Source of the DNA: JASFBA01 sp034433695
Lineage (GTDB): Bacteria > Chloroflexota > Chloroflexia > DTKN01
Direction of reading: 5' to 3'
Length of the DNA stretch: 6,813 nt
Assembly: GCA_034433695.1 (NCBI GenBank)
Contig: DAOUAK010000155.1
Location: 1 to 6,813, forward strand
In this document: in pieces, positions 1-6,813 of the stretch
Position numbering within the stretch: the first letter of the stretch is position 1
Layout: every line of letters begins with the position of its first letter
The notes under the pieces: generated by a model
Database searches by the model: none
What the model was told of the DNA's origin: nothing
What the model saw: only the letters and a program-made list of their open reading frames with translations
Program-made: the position numbers and the translations under genes

Positions 1-555
1 CCGCCCACCACACCCCTGGGAGAACCCGGCGATGACCACTTCGCCTACGGTTTTGCTACCCAGGCGGCCCTGGTGGAAGTGGACCTCCGGAGCGGAAACG
101 TGCGCGTCCTCAAGGTCGTCGCCGCCCATGATGTCGGCCGGGCCGTCAACCCGCAGGCCATCGTCGGGCAGATGGAAGGAGGCGTGGTGATGGGGATGGG
201 CTATGCCCTGAGCGAGGAACTCGTCCTGGAGGAGGGGCAGGTGCGCAACGCCGACCTGCGTCGCTACCGCGTGCCCCGGGCCCCCCTCATCCCCGAGGTC
301 ATCCCCATCCTGGTGGAGGCCTACCATCACGAAGGCCCCTTTGGGGCCAAAGGGGTGGGGGAGATCACCTCCATCCCCACCGCCCCGGCCATCACCAACG
401 CCATCCACGCCGCCATAGGAGTACGGATCACCCGGCTTCCGGCCACGCCGGAACGGGTGCTGGAAGGGTTGGGAAAGCAGGGCGCAGACCCTGGGGAAGT
501 GGCGGATAGCGTAAACTCTGCCTTTCGTCCTACAGGCCCAAGGAGGCAACCGTGA
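1..555 (+). CDS. Molybdenum hydroxylase large subunit (xanthine dehydrogenase/aldehyde oxidase family), C-terminal part
   Basis: This is the last 184 residues of a molybdopterin-binding catalytic subunit; the reading frame is open from base 1, so the gene starts upstream of the window. Visible signatures are PTTPLGE at the left edge, AHDVGRAVNP at fragment residues 42-51 (a conserved cofactor-domain motif), a glycine/methionine-rich stretch GGVVMGMGYAL shortly after, and GPFGAKGVGE ending in Glu121. In this family that glutamate is the general base that activates the Mo-bound water for hydroxylation of purines, aldehydes or similar carbon centres. The enzyme normally works in the cytoplasm with a 2Fe-2S subunit and an FAD subunit, neither of which is in the window. 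The substrate cannot be decided from this C-terminal piece: xanthine, an aldehyde, CO or another heterocycle are all possible, though the GAKGVGE end suits the XDH-like group. The GTG at 73 is an internal valine, not a start. The stop overlaps the next gene by 4 nt, so the two are probably co-translated. Confidence 0.93.
   Translation, partial: PPTTPLGEPGDDHFAYGFATQAALVEVDLRSGNVRVLKVVAAHDVGRAVNPQAIVGQMEGGVVMGMGYALSEELVLEEGQVRNADLRRYRVPRAPLIPEVIPILVEAYHHEGPFGAKGVGEITSIPTAPAITNAIHAAIGVRITRLPATPERVLEGLGKQGADPGEVADSVNSAFRPTGPRRQP
541..546 (+). promoter_or_regulatory. Ribosome binding site of the 52-aa membrane protein gene
   Basis: A perfect AGGAGG lies 5 nt before the GTG at 552, inside the last codons of the molybdenum hydroxylase gene. 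This site is the main evidence that the short reading frame is translated, and it fixes GTG 552 as the start. Confidence 0.8.
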
Positions 556-710
556 ACGGGGCCGGCAGGTATAGGGGCTACCTGCTCGCTGCGGCGCTCG
601 GAGCCGTGGTGGGTGGGGTGGCCGTGGTCCTGGCGATGCGGGCCATGCCGCGCCTGATGGCCGGCATGATGCGCCGGATGATGGAGGGCATGGGACCGGG
701 AGAGACGTGA
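552..710 (+). CDS. Small single-pass membrane protein with methionine-rich tail (52 aa)
   Basis: A complete short gene starting at GTG 552, preceded by AGGAGG and overlapping the stop of the upstream molybdenum hydroxylase gene by 4 nt (GTGA), a typical translational-coupling arrangement. The product has a short basic start (MNGAGRYRGY), one hydrophobic glycine/alanine/valine helix at about residues 11-28, and a positively charged tail from about residue 29 in which 8 of about 20 residues are methionine (pairs MM separated by RR), ending in GPGET. The layout suggests a membrane anchor with an amphipathic Met-rich helix in the cytoplasm. It resembles loosely the YtxH-type small membrane proteins (glycine-rich membrane helix, then a charged tail), but I do not recognise a family and assign no function. 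The Met-rich tail could bind a soft metal such as Cu(I), pack against a membrane partner, or have no special role; these are guesses. The codon use and GC content match the neighbours. Confidence 0.72.
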   Translation: MNGAGRYRGYLLAAALGAVVGGVAVVLAMRAMPRLMAGMMRRMMEGMGPGET

Positions 711-724
711 CGTCGCCTGCTGGC

Positions 725-741
725 GGGCTTCGGGGAAGCCC
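725..741 (+). other. Small hairpin before the uracil-DNA glycosylase start
   Basis: GGGCTT (725-730) and AAGCCC (736-741) form a perfect 6-bp stem around the 5-nt loop CGGGG. The loop and the first base of the 3' arm hold GGGGA (732-736), the only Shine-Dalgarno-like sequence before the GTG at 745. There is no T-tract, so it is not a classical terminator. It may tune translation of the downstream gene or may be chance. Confidence 0.4.
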
Positions 742-744
742 AGA

Positions 745-1440
745 GTGAACAGACCGGTGGCCGGTGATTCCTGGGAAGACCTGCAGGCCGAGATCATTGC
801 CTGCCGGCGCTGCCCGCGCCTGGTAGCCTGGCGGGAGGAGGTGGCCCGTCGGCGCCGACAGGCCTATCGCAACGAGGTCTACTGGGGCCGGCCACTTCCC
901 TCCTTCGGCGACCACAACGCCCGGTTGCTCCTCATCGGCCTGGCTCCGGCAGCCCACGGTGGCAACCGCACCGGGCGCATGTTCAGCGGAGACGAGGCCG
1001 GCCGAACCCTCATCGCCGCCCTCCATCGAGCCGGCTTTGCCAACCGGCCCCGTTCGGAGGGTCCCGGTGACGGTCTGGAACTCTACGACGTCCTCCTCAC
1101 CGCCGTCTGCCGCTGCGCTCCTCCGGGAAACCGCCCCACCGCGGAAGAAATCCGTCGCTGTCTCCCTTTCCTGCAACGCGAACTGGCCCTCCTCCCCCGC
1201 CTGCAGGTCGTCCTGACCCTGGGGAGAATCGCCTTTGAGGGCTACCTGCATCTCCTGCGCGAGAGCGGCCTGGTCCTGCCCCCCGGCGACTTTGGCCACG
1301 GCCGGCTCTATCCCCTGGGAAGCGGCCGGCCCATCCTGATCGCCTCCTACCACCCCAGCCAGCGGAATACCCGCACCGGCCGGCTCACGGAAGGGATGCT
1401 CGACGCGGTACTGGAGGAGGCGCGAAGACACCTGAAATAA
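745..1440 (+). CDS. udgB: Uracil-DNA glycosylase, family 5 (UDGb type)
   Basis: A 231-residue base-excision repair enzyme that cuts uracil, and in characterised relatives also hypoxanthine and xanthine, from DNA, leaving an abasic site. Motif 1 is GLAPAAHGGNRTGRMFSGD (residues 65-83), diagnostic of family 5: this family has alanine where families 1-4 carry a polar catalytic residue. Motif 2 is HPSQRNTRTGRLT (203-215). Cys20 and Cys23 (CRRCP), Cys124 and Cys139 match the four 4Fe-4S ligands in number and spacing; Cys122 is an extra cysteine close to the third. YWGRPLPSFGD (46-56) is also a family block. The length fits the family. GTG 745 is the first possible start after in-frame stops at 655, 667 and 679; only a weak GGGGA precedes it, within a small hairpin. 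It follows the miniprotein by 34 nt and may ride on the same transcript. Such enzymes are frequent in thermophiles and high-GC bacteria, where cytosine deamination is a burden. Confidence 0.93.
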   Translation: MNRPVAGDSWEDLQAEIIACRRCPRLVAWREEVARRRRQAYRNEVYWGRPLPSFGDHNARLLLIGLAPAAHGGNRTGRMFSGDEAGRTLIAALHRAGFANRPRSEGPGDGLELYDVLLTAVCRCAPPGNRPTAEEIRRCLPFLQRELALLPRLQVVLTLGRIAFEGYLHLLRESGLVLPPGDFGHGRLYPLGSGRPILIASYHPSQRNTRTGRLTEGMLDAVLEEARRHLK

Positions 1441-1443
1441 GAG

Positions 1444-1471
1444 TTGCGGTTTAGGCCGTTTCTGGTATAAT
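1444..1471 (+). promoter_or_regulatory. Housekeeping-sigma promoter of the ftsH operon with extended -10
   Basis: TTGCGG (-35, 1444-1449; three of three matches in the key TTG) and a perfect TATAAT (-10, 1466-1471) are separated by 16 nt. TG at 1463-1464, one base before the hexamer, makes an extended -10. The AT-rich segment stands out in GC-rich surroundings. Transcription should start near A1478, giving a leader of roughly 23 nt. It begins 3 nt after the uracil-DNA glycosylase stop. The position and quality suggest strong, mostly constitutive expression. Confidence 0.85.
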
Positions 1472-1486
1472 GAATATAGAACTTTT

Positions 1487-1492
1487 GGAGGT
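1487..1492 (+). promoter_or_regulatory. Ribosome binding site of ftsH
   Basis: GGAGGT lies 8 nt before ATG 1501. A TTG directly in front of that ATG (1498) is in frame and only 5 nt from the site; ATG 1501 is preferred for codon and spacing reasons, which shortens the product by one residue. Confidence 0.8.
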
Positions 1493-1500
1493 CGGTTTTG

Positions 1501-3369
<1,869 letters not shown>

Positions 3370-3389
3370 CAATACCGGATGGACAGGCC

Positions 3390-4829
3390 ATGCCCGCTCC
3401 CATCCACTTCGGCACCGACGGCTGGCGCGCCATCATTGCCGAGGATTTCACCTTCGAGAACGTTCGTCGGGTCGCCCAGGCCCTGGCCGACTACCTCCAG
3501 GCTCAGGGAACGGCCTCGCGGGGATTGGTCATCGCCTACGACCATCGCTTCGCCTCTGAAGACTTTGCCGCGGCGACGGCCGAGGTGATGGCCGGCAACG
3601 GCATCCCCGTTTTCTTCTGCCAGAAGGCCTGTCCCTCCCCTACGGCGGCCTACGCCATCCTGCTCCACCGGGCGGCCGGAGGTGTGGTGATTACGGCCAG
3701 CCACAACCCGCCCCGGTACAACGGCTTCAAGATCAAGTCGGAGTACGCCGCCTCGGCCCCGCCGGAGATGATCGCCGGAATCGAAGCCCTCCTGGACCGC
3801 TCGCCGGTGCGCCGGGAACCGTTCGAGACGGCCCGCCGGGCGGGCCGCATCGTCCTCTTCGATCCCTTCCCGGCCTATCAGGAGCAACTGGCCGGCCTGG
3901 TCCCGCTGGAGCGTATTCGCCAGGCCGGCCTGACGGTGATCGTGGACCCCATGTACGGGGCCGGCTGTGGATACCTGCCAGCCCTCCTGCAAGGGGGAAG
4001 CACCCGCGTGGTCGAAATCCACGGGGAGCGCAACCCGATCTTCCCGGGAATGCGCAACCCCGAACCGCTCCCCCACAACCTGACCAAACTCTGTACGGTG
4101 GTGCCCGACAGCGGCTCCGACGTGGGCCTGGCCCTGGACGGCGATGCCGACCGGGTCGGCCTGGTGGATGAAAAGGGACGCTACGTGGATACCCTGCGCG
4201 TCTTTGCCCTGCTGACCCTCTACCTCCTGGAGGTACGGGGCTGGCGCGGCCCGATCGTCAAGAGCATCTCCACCACCTCGATGGTGGAGAAACTGGCCGC
4301 CCGTTACCACCTGCCCGTCTTTGAAACGCCGGTGGGCTTCAAGTACGTCGGGGCCAAAATGGTCGAGGAGGATGCCCTGATCGGCGGGGAAGAAAGCGGA
4401 GGATTCGGCTTCCGCGGCCATATCCCCGAACGGGATGGCATCCTGGCCGCCCTTTTCCTGCTCGACCTCATGGTGCGGCTGGAACGCACCCCCTCTGAAC
4501 TGGTCGCCTACCTTTTCGAGCAGGTCGGCGAGCATGATTACGCCCGCCTGGACCTGCCCTGTGCGGAAGAATGCTATCCGGACGTGCTGGAGCGCCTGCG
4601 CAAGGACCCGCCCCGGGAACTCCTGGGCCGCCCGGCGCAGCACCGCTTCGGCGAGCACGGGTACAAGTATGTCCTTGCCGACGGAAGTTGGCTCCTCATC
4701 CGGCCCTCGGGCACCGAACCGCTCCTGCGGCTGTACGCCGAGGCCGGAAGCGCCGAGGAGGTCCAGGCCCTCCTGGAGGCGGGGAGGAAAATGGCCGGCC
4801 TGACGGAAACGGAGGCGCGGAATGGGTGA
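3390..4829 (+). CDS. Phosphoglucomutase/phosphomannomutase family protein
   Basis: A 479-residue alpha-D-phosphohexomutase that would interconvert hexose 1- and 6-phosphates through a phosphoserine and a bisphosphate intermediate in the cytoplasm. All four active-site elements are intact: the phosphoserine loop TASHNPP (Ser104), the Mg-binding loop DGDADR (250-255), the sugar-recognition loop GEESGG (333-338) and the phosphate-binding loop RPSGTEP (438-444). The opening FGTDGWRAIIAEDFTFENVR is typical of the bacterial glucose/mannose branch. GEES, rather than GEMS, leans toward glucose, but specificity for glucose, mannose or both cannot be settled from sequence. ATG 3390 is chosen because it places MPAPIHFGTDG at the usual family N-terminus, with a weak GGATGGA upstream; a TTG at 3366 overlapping the ftsH stop would add 8 atypical residues. 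It follows ftsH by 20 nt and its last 8 nt overlap the next gene, so it belongs to the same operon. Likely products feed glycogen, nucleotide sugars or surface polysaccharides. Confidence 0.92.
   Translation: MPAPIHFGTDGWRAIIAEDFTFENVRRVAQALADYLQAQGTASRGLVIAYDHRFASEDFAAATAEVMAGNGIPVFFCQKACPSPTAAYAILLHRAAGGVVITASHNPPRYNGFKIKSEYAASAPPEMIAGIEALLDRSPVRREPFETARRAGRIVLFDPFPAYQEQLAGLVPLERIRQAGLTVIVDPMYGAGCGYLPALLQGGSTRVVEIHGERNPIFPGMRNPEPLPHNLTKLCTVVPDSGSDVGLALDGDADRVGLVDEKGRYVDTLRVFALLTLYLLEVRGWRGPIVKSISTTSMVEKLAARYHLPVFETPVGFKYVGAKMVEEDALIGGEESGGFGFRGHIPERDGILAALFLLDLMVRLERTPSELVAYLFEQVGEHDYARLDLPCAEECYPDVLERLRKDPPRELLGRPAQHRFGEHGYKYVLADGSWLLIRPSGTEPLLRLYAEAGSAEEVQALLEAGRKMAGLTETEARNG
4811..4815 (+). 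promoter_or_regulatory. Ribosome binding site of glmM
   Basis: GGAGG lies 6 nt before ATG 4822, inside the end of the upstream phosphohexomutase gene. It settles the overlapping start. Confidence 0.75.
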
Positions 4830-6234
4830 AGAAGGGCGCCTCTTTGGCACCGACGGCATCCGGGGACGGGTACCCACCTGGCCGCTGACGGCCGACTTTG
4901 TCGTGCGCGTGGGGCAGGCCGTGGCCGAAGTGATGTGGGAGGCCGGCTATGCGCCGCTGGCCCTCATCGGCCGGGATACCCGCCGCTCCGGCCCTATGCT
5001 GGAGGCGGCCATCGCCGCCGGGCTGATGGAGCGAGGCGTGGACGTGCTTCTGGCAGGAATTCTGCCCACACCGGCCGTGGCCCTCCTCACCCGCCATCTG
5101 GGGGCCGGCCTGGGGGTGGCCATCTCCGCTTCTCATAACCCCGCTCCCGATAACGGCCTCAAATTCTTCGCCGGCAGCGGCTTCAAAGTGCCCGATGCCC
5201 TGGAGGAGGAAATCGAGCGGCGCGTCCGCCGGAGCGTCCCGGCCGGCCCGTTCCGGCCGGTGGGACGGCCGGTAGAAGCAGAACACCCGCCGGAGGAACT
5301 TTACCTGGAGGCACTGGAGGAACGGGCCGGCCGGCCGCACCTCCTGGAAAACTGGCGCCTGGTGGTGGACTGTGCCCACGGAGCCGCCTACCGGGTCGCC
5401 CCGGAAGTCTTCCGCCGCCTGGGAGCCCAGGTGATCGTGCTCAACGCCGCCCCCGACGGAGGCAACATCAACGACAACTGCGGAAGCGAGCACCCCGAGG
5501 GACTGCGTGAGGCTGTCTTGCGCGAACGGGCCGACGCCGGGCTGGCCCTGGACGGCGATGGCGACCGCCTCCTCCTGGTGGACGAACGGGGCGCCCTCCT
5601 GGACGGCGACAACCTGCTGGCCATCCTGGCCCGCGACCTCCTGGCCCGGGGGCAGTTGCGCCATAACACGGTGGTGGGCACGGTGATGACGAACCTGGGG
5701 CTGGAGCATACCCTGGAGGCCTGGGGGGCCCGCCTGGAGCGCGTTCCGGTAGGCGACCGGCATATCGCCCGGCGGATGCTGGAGGGCGATTTTGTCCTGG
5801 GAGGGGAACCTTCCGGCCATGTACTTCTCTTCGGCGAAGGCATGACCACCGGGGACGGGCTGTATACGGCGATCAAGGTGCTGGGTCTGGCCGTCCGCAC
5901 CCGTCGGCCGCTTTCGGCGCTTTCGGTCGGGGTACGCAAATACCCTCAGGCGATCGTCAACGTGCCGACCTCGCGCAAACCCCCGCTGGAGACCCTCCCG
6001 GCATTGCAAGAGGCCCAGGCCCGGGTCCAGGAGCGCCTCGCCGGGAAAGGACGTATCCTCCTGCGGTATTCCGGCACCCAGCCGCTCCTGCGGGTGATGG
6101 TGGAAGGAAAAGACGAAGTCGAAGTCCGGTGGGCGGCCGATGTCCTGGCCGAGGCGGCCGGCCGGGACCTGGCCCCTCGTGGCCCCGAGGTTACGGAGAC
6201 ACCCACCGTTCCAGACCCCACGGTCTACGACTGA
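4822..6234 (+). CDS. glmM: Phosphoglucosamine mutase GlmM
   Basis: A 470-residue enzyme that converts glucosamine-6-phosphate to glucosamine-1-phosphate, the step before GlmU on the way to UDP-GlcNAc, needed for peptidoglycan and other envelope glycans. GlmM-specific signatures are LFGTDGIRG (7-15), phosphoserine loop ISASHNP (Ser104), DNGLKFF (110-116), GGNINDNCGSEHPE (213-226), Mg-binding DGDGDR (244-249), sugar loop GGEPSGH (327-333) and MTTGDGL (341-347). The C-terminal phosphate-binding loop reads RYSGTQP (415-421) where RPSGTEP is usual, a change from proline and glutamate worth noting. GSEHPE has Glu where Thr is common. The last 20 or so residues are a low-complexity Thr/Pro extension. 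Activation usually requires phosphorylation of the serine by a kinase or by the bisphosphate. The start is ATG 4822 after GGAGG; the gene overlaps the upstream paralogue by 8 nt, so translation is probably coupled. It ends the operon, facing a convergent gene. Confidence 0.95.
   Translation: MGEEGRLFGTDGIRGRVPTWPLTADFVVRVGQAVAEVMWEAGYAPLALIGRDTRRSGPMLEAAIAAGLMERGVDVLLAGILPTPAVALLTRHLGAGLGVAISASHNPAPDNGLKFFAGSGFKVPDALEEEIERRVRRSVPAGPFRPVGRPVEAEHPPEELYLEALEERAGRPHLLENWRLVVDCAHGAAYRVAPEVFRRLGAQVIVLNAAPDGGNINDNCGSEHPEGLREAVLRERADAGLALDGDGDRLLLVDERGALLDGDNLLAILARDLLARGQLRHNTVVGTVMTNLGLEHTLEAWGARLERVPVGDRHIARRMLEGDFVLGGEPSGHVLLFGEGMTTGDGLYTAIKVLGLAVRTRRPLSALSVGVRKYPQAIVNVPTSRKPPLETLPALQEAQARVQERLAGKGRILLRYSGTQPLLRVMVEGKDEVEVRWAADVLAEAAGRDLAPRGPEVTETPTVPDPTVYD
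5236..5266 (+). other. Strong GC-rich inverted repeat inside glmM
   Basis: Two copies of the self-complementary octamer CCGGCCGG (5239-5246 and 5253-5260) flank the loop CCCGTT and can form an 8-bp stem. Alternatively GTCCC (5236-5240) pairs with GGGAC (5262-5266) outside a 6-bp GGCCGG/CCGGCC stem with a 3-nt bulge. It encodes residues about 139-149, a variable linker after the first domain. It could slow ribosomes between domains, or merely reflect GC-rich codons. Confidence 0.4.
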
Positions 6235-6248
6235 GCCGTACAGTTCCT

Positions 6249-6270
6249 GCCCGCGTTCGCCACAACGGGC
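6249..6270. terminator. Possible weak terminator hairpin between convergent genes
   Basis: In the 70-nt gap between the glmM stop and the stop of the opposing PKD gene, GCC (6249-6251) plus CGTT (6254-6257) can pair with AACG (6264-6267) plus GGC (6268-6270), giving 7 bp with a 2-nt bulge and loop CGCCAC. There is no T-tract on either strand. The convergent placement is the main reason to consider it; nothing else is seen in this gap. Confidence 0.25.
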
Positions 6271-6304
6271 ACGGCGGGGGTGCGATACACCGCGCCCTGT
6301 GCTC

Positions 6305-6813
6305 CTACGGCCCATACCCCCGGAACACCAGCGGCAGGTAGATGGCGTAGCGGACCGGCGGAACCGGCCGGACGACGATGGAGCGGGTGGCCATCTCCTC
6401 GCCACAGGCGTTCGTCACCGTCAGGAGCACGTCGTAGGTGCCGCTCGCCGCGTAGGTGTGGGTGACCACCGGCCCGCTGCCGGAGAAGCCATCACCAAAG
6501 GCCCAGGTGAAGGTCAGGGGCAGGGTGCCGGTCGCGCTCCCGCTGAAGGTGACCTCCTCCCCCACCGTAGGCGTCGGCGGCTCCCAGGTGAAGACGGTTG
6601 CCGTGGGAGGGGTGCAGGCCGGAAGCACCACGAGCGTCTCGCTCACCACCTCCCCGCCGCACGCGTTCGTCACCGTCAGGAGGACGTTGTAGGCACCGGC
6701 CTGGCTGTACGTATGCGTGGCCGTCACCCCCACCCCGTACCCGCCGTCGCCAAAGGCCCAGGTGAAGGTTATGGGCAGCGTGCCGGTTGCGCTCCCGCTG
6801 AAGGTGACCACCT
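6305..6813 (-). CDS. Secreted PKD-repeat protein, C-terminal part
   Basis: The last 168 or so residues of a larger protein whose start lies beyond the right edge; the frame is open to base 6813, and the GTG near 6811 is an internal valine. Two PKD-type immunoglobulin-like domains are visible: one at fragment residues 1-62, cut at the edge, and a complete one at 85-147. Each shows VTFSGSATGTLP, FTWAFGDG (the PKD signature WxFGDG), a THTY turn and LLTVTNACG, followed by a valine-rich last strand. Each domain has one cysteine (51 and 136) in TNACG, and the linker has Cys66 in LPACTPPT, so a disulfide is possible. A Thr/Pro-rich linker joins them. The protein ends in a short RPVPP spacer followed by VRYAIYLPLVFRGYGP, a hydrophobic tail with an arginine, which may be an envelope sorting or anchoring signal. 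PKD domains usually mediate binding or act as spacers in extracellular proteins; no catalytic domain is visible. It is transcribed toward glmM. Confidence 0.9.
   Translation of the reverse strand, partial: VVTFSGSATGTLPITFTWAFGDGGYGVGVTATHTYSQAGAYNVLLTVTNACGGEVVSETLVVLPACTPPTATVFTWEPPTPTVGEEVTFSGSATGTLPLTFTWAFGDGFSGSGPVVTHTYAASGTYDVLLTVTNACGEEMATRSIVVRPVPPVRYAIYLPLVFRGYGP
6401..6813 (-). repeat. Tandem PKD coding repeat, 255-bp period
   Basis: Segment 6401-6558 recurs at 6656-6813, exactly 255 nt (85 codons) away. My base-by-base comparison gives 36 differences in 158 positions (about 77% identity), but only 5 in the last 63 positions (6496-6558 against 6751-6813). The second copy is cut by the window edge, and further copies probably follow outside. 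Confidence 0.88.

Noticed and set aside
73..75. GTG as the start of a separate 160-aa protein
   Set aside because: The frame is open to base 1 and the residues before it (PTTPLGE and the HFAYGFATQ region) are part of the same enzyme family, so this is an internal valine.
334..361. GGCCCC-TTT-GGGGCC hairpin and following G-runs in the molybdenum hydroxylase gene
   Set aside because: It falls on the conserved GPFGAKGVGE codons, where protein constraint explains the sequence; only three long G-runs are present, too few for a four-run quadruplex.
1441..1500. Terminator of the uracil-DNA glycosylase gene
   Set aside because: No stem followed by a T-tract was found in the 60 nt before ftsH; the space is taken by the promoter and ribosome site.
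3830..3846. Perfect 7-bp inverted repeat GGCCCGC-CGG-GCGGGCC in the phosphohexomutase gene
   Set aside because: It encodes ARRAGR in preferred GC-rich codons, has no T-tract and lies mid-gene; chance is sufficient.
4696..6405. Open frame of 569 codons on the - strand opposite glmM
   Set aside because: The + strand frame carries every GlmM motif; the antisense product is low-complexity Gly/His/Gln/Arg-rich with no recognisable domain, as expected opposite a high-GC gene.

Overview
The window is high-GC DNA (visibly above 60% G+C), densely packed with genes on the + strand and ending in one convergent gene on the - strand. It looks like a chromosomal region of a member of Chloroflexota, perhaps an Anaerolineae-like or Thermoflexus-like thermophile. 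This assignment is an inference. It rests on the character of the FtsH sequence, on a surface protein made of PKD repeats with the C-terminal ending IYLPLVFRG (which I recall as common in secreted Chloroflexota proteins), and on the GC-rich codon use. No RNA gene, CRISPR array, insertion sequence or other mobile element is visible.

Region 1 (1-710): the C-terminal end of a molybdenum hydroxylase large subunit (xanthine dehydrogenase/aldehyde oxidase family). It overlaps by 4 nt a 52-codon gene, preceded by a perfect AGGAGG, for a single-pass membrane miniprotein with a strikingly methionine-rich tail. Region 2 (711-1440): after a short gap holding a small hairpin comes a family 5 uracil-DNA glycosylase with Fe-S cysteines, which repairs deaminated bases.

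Region 3 (1441-6234): a textbook promoter with an extended -10 drives ftsH, the membrane AAA+ zinc protease. A phosphoglucomutase/phosphomannomutase-type enzyme follows 20 nt later, and its end overlaps by 8 nt the start of glmM, the phosphoglucosamine mutase of UDP-GlcNAc and peptidoglycan synthesis. This looks like one operon joining membrane protein quality control to sugar-phosphate isomerisation for cell-envelope precursors. It recalls the ftsH-folP-glmM order of Escherichia coli, with a second phosphohexomutase where folP sits there.

Region 4 (6235-6813): a 70-nt convergent intergenic gap with only a weak hairpin, then the 3' end of a - strand gene for a secreted PKD-repeat protein whose repeats have a 255-bp period. 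Its N-terminus lies beyond the window.

Most of the content is recognisable housekeeping. The least explained items are the Met-rich miniprotein coupled to the molybdenum hydroxylase, the altered phosphate-binding loop in GlmM, the tandem phosphohexomutases behind ftsH, and the IYLPLV tail of the PKD protein.
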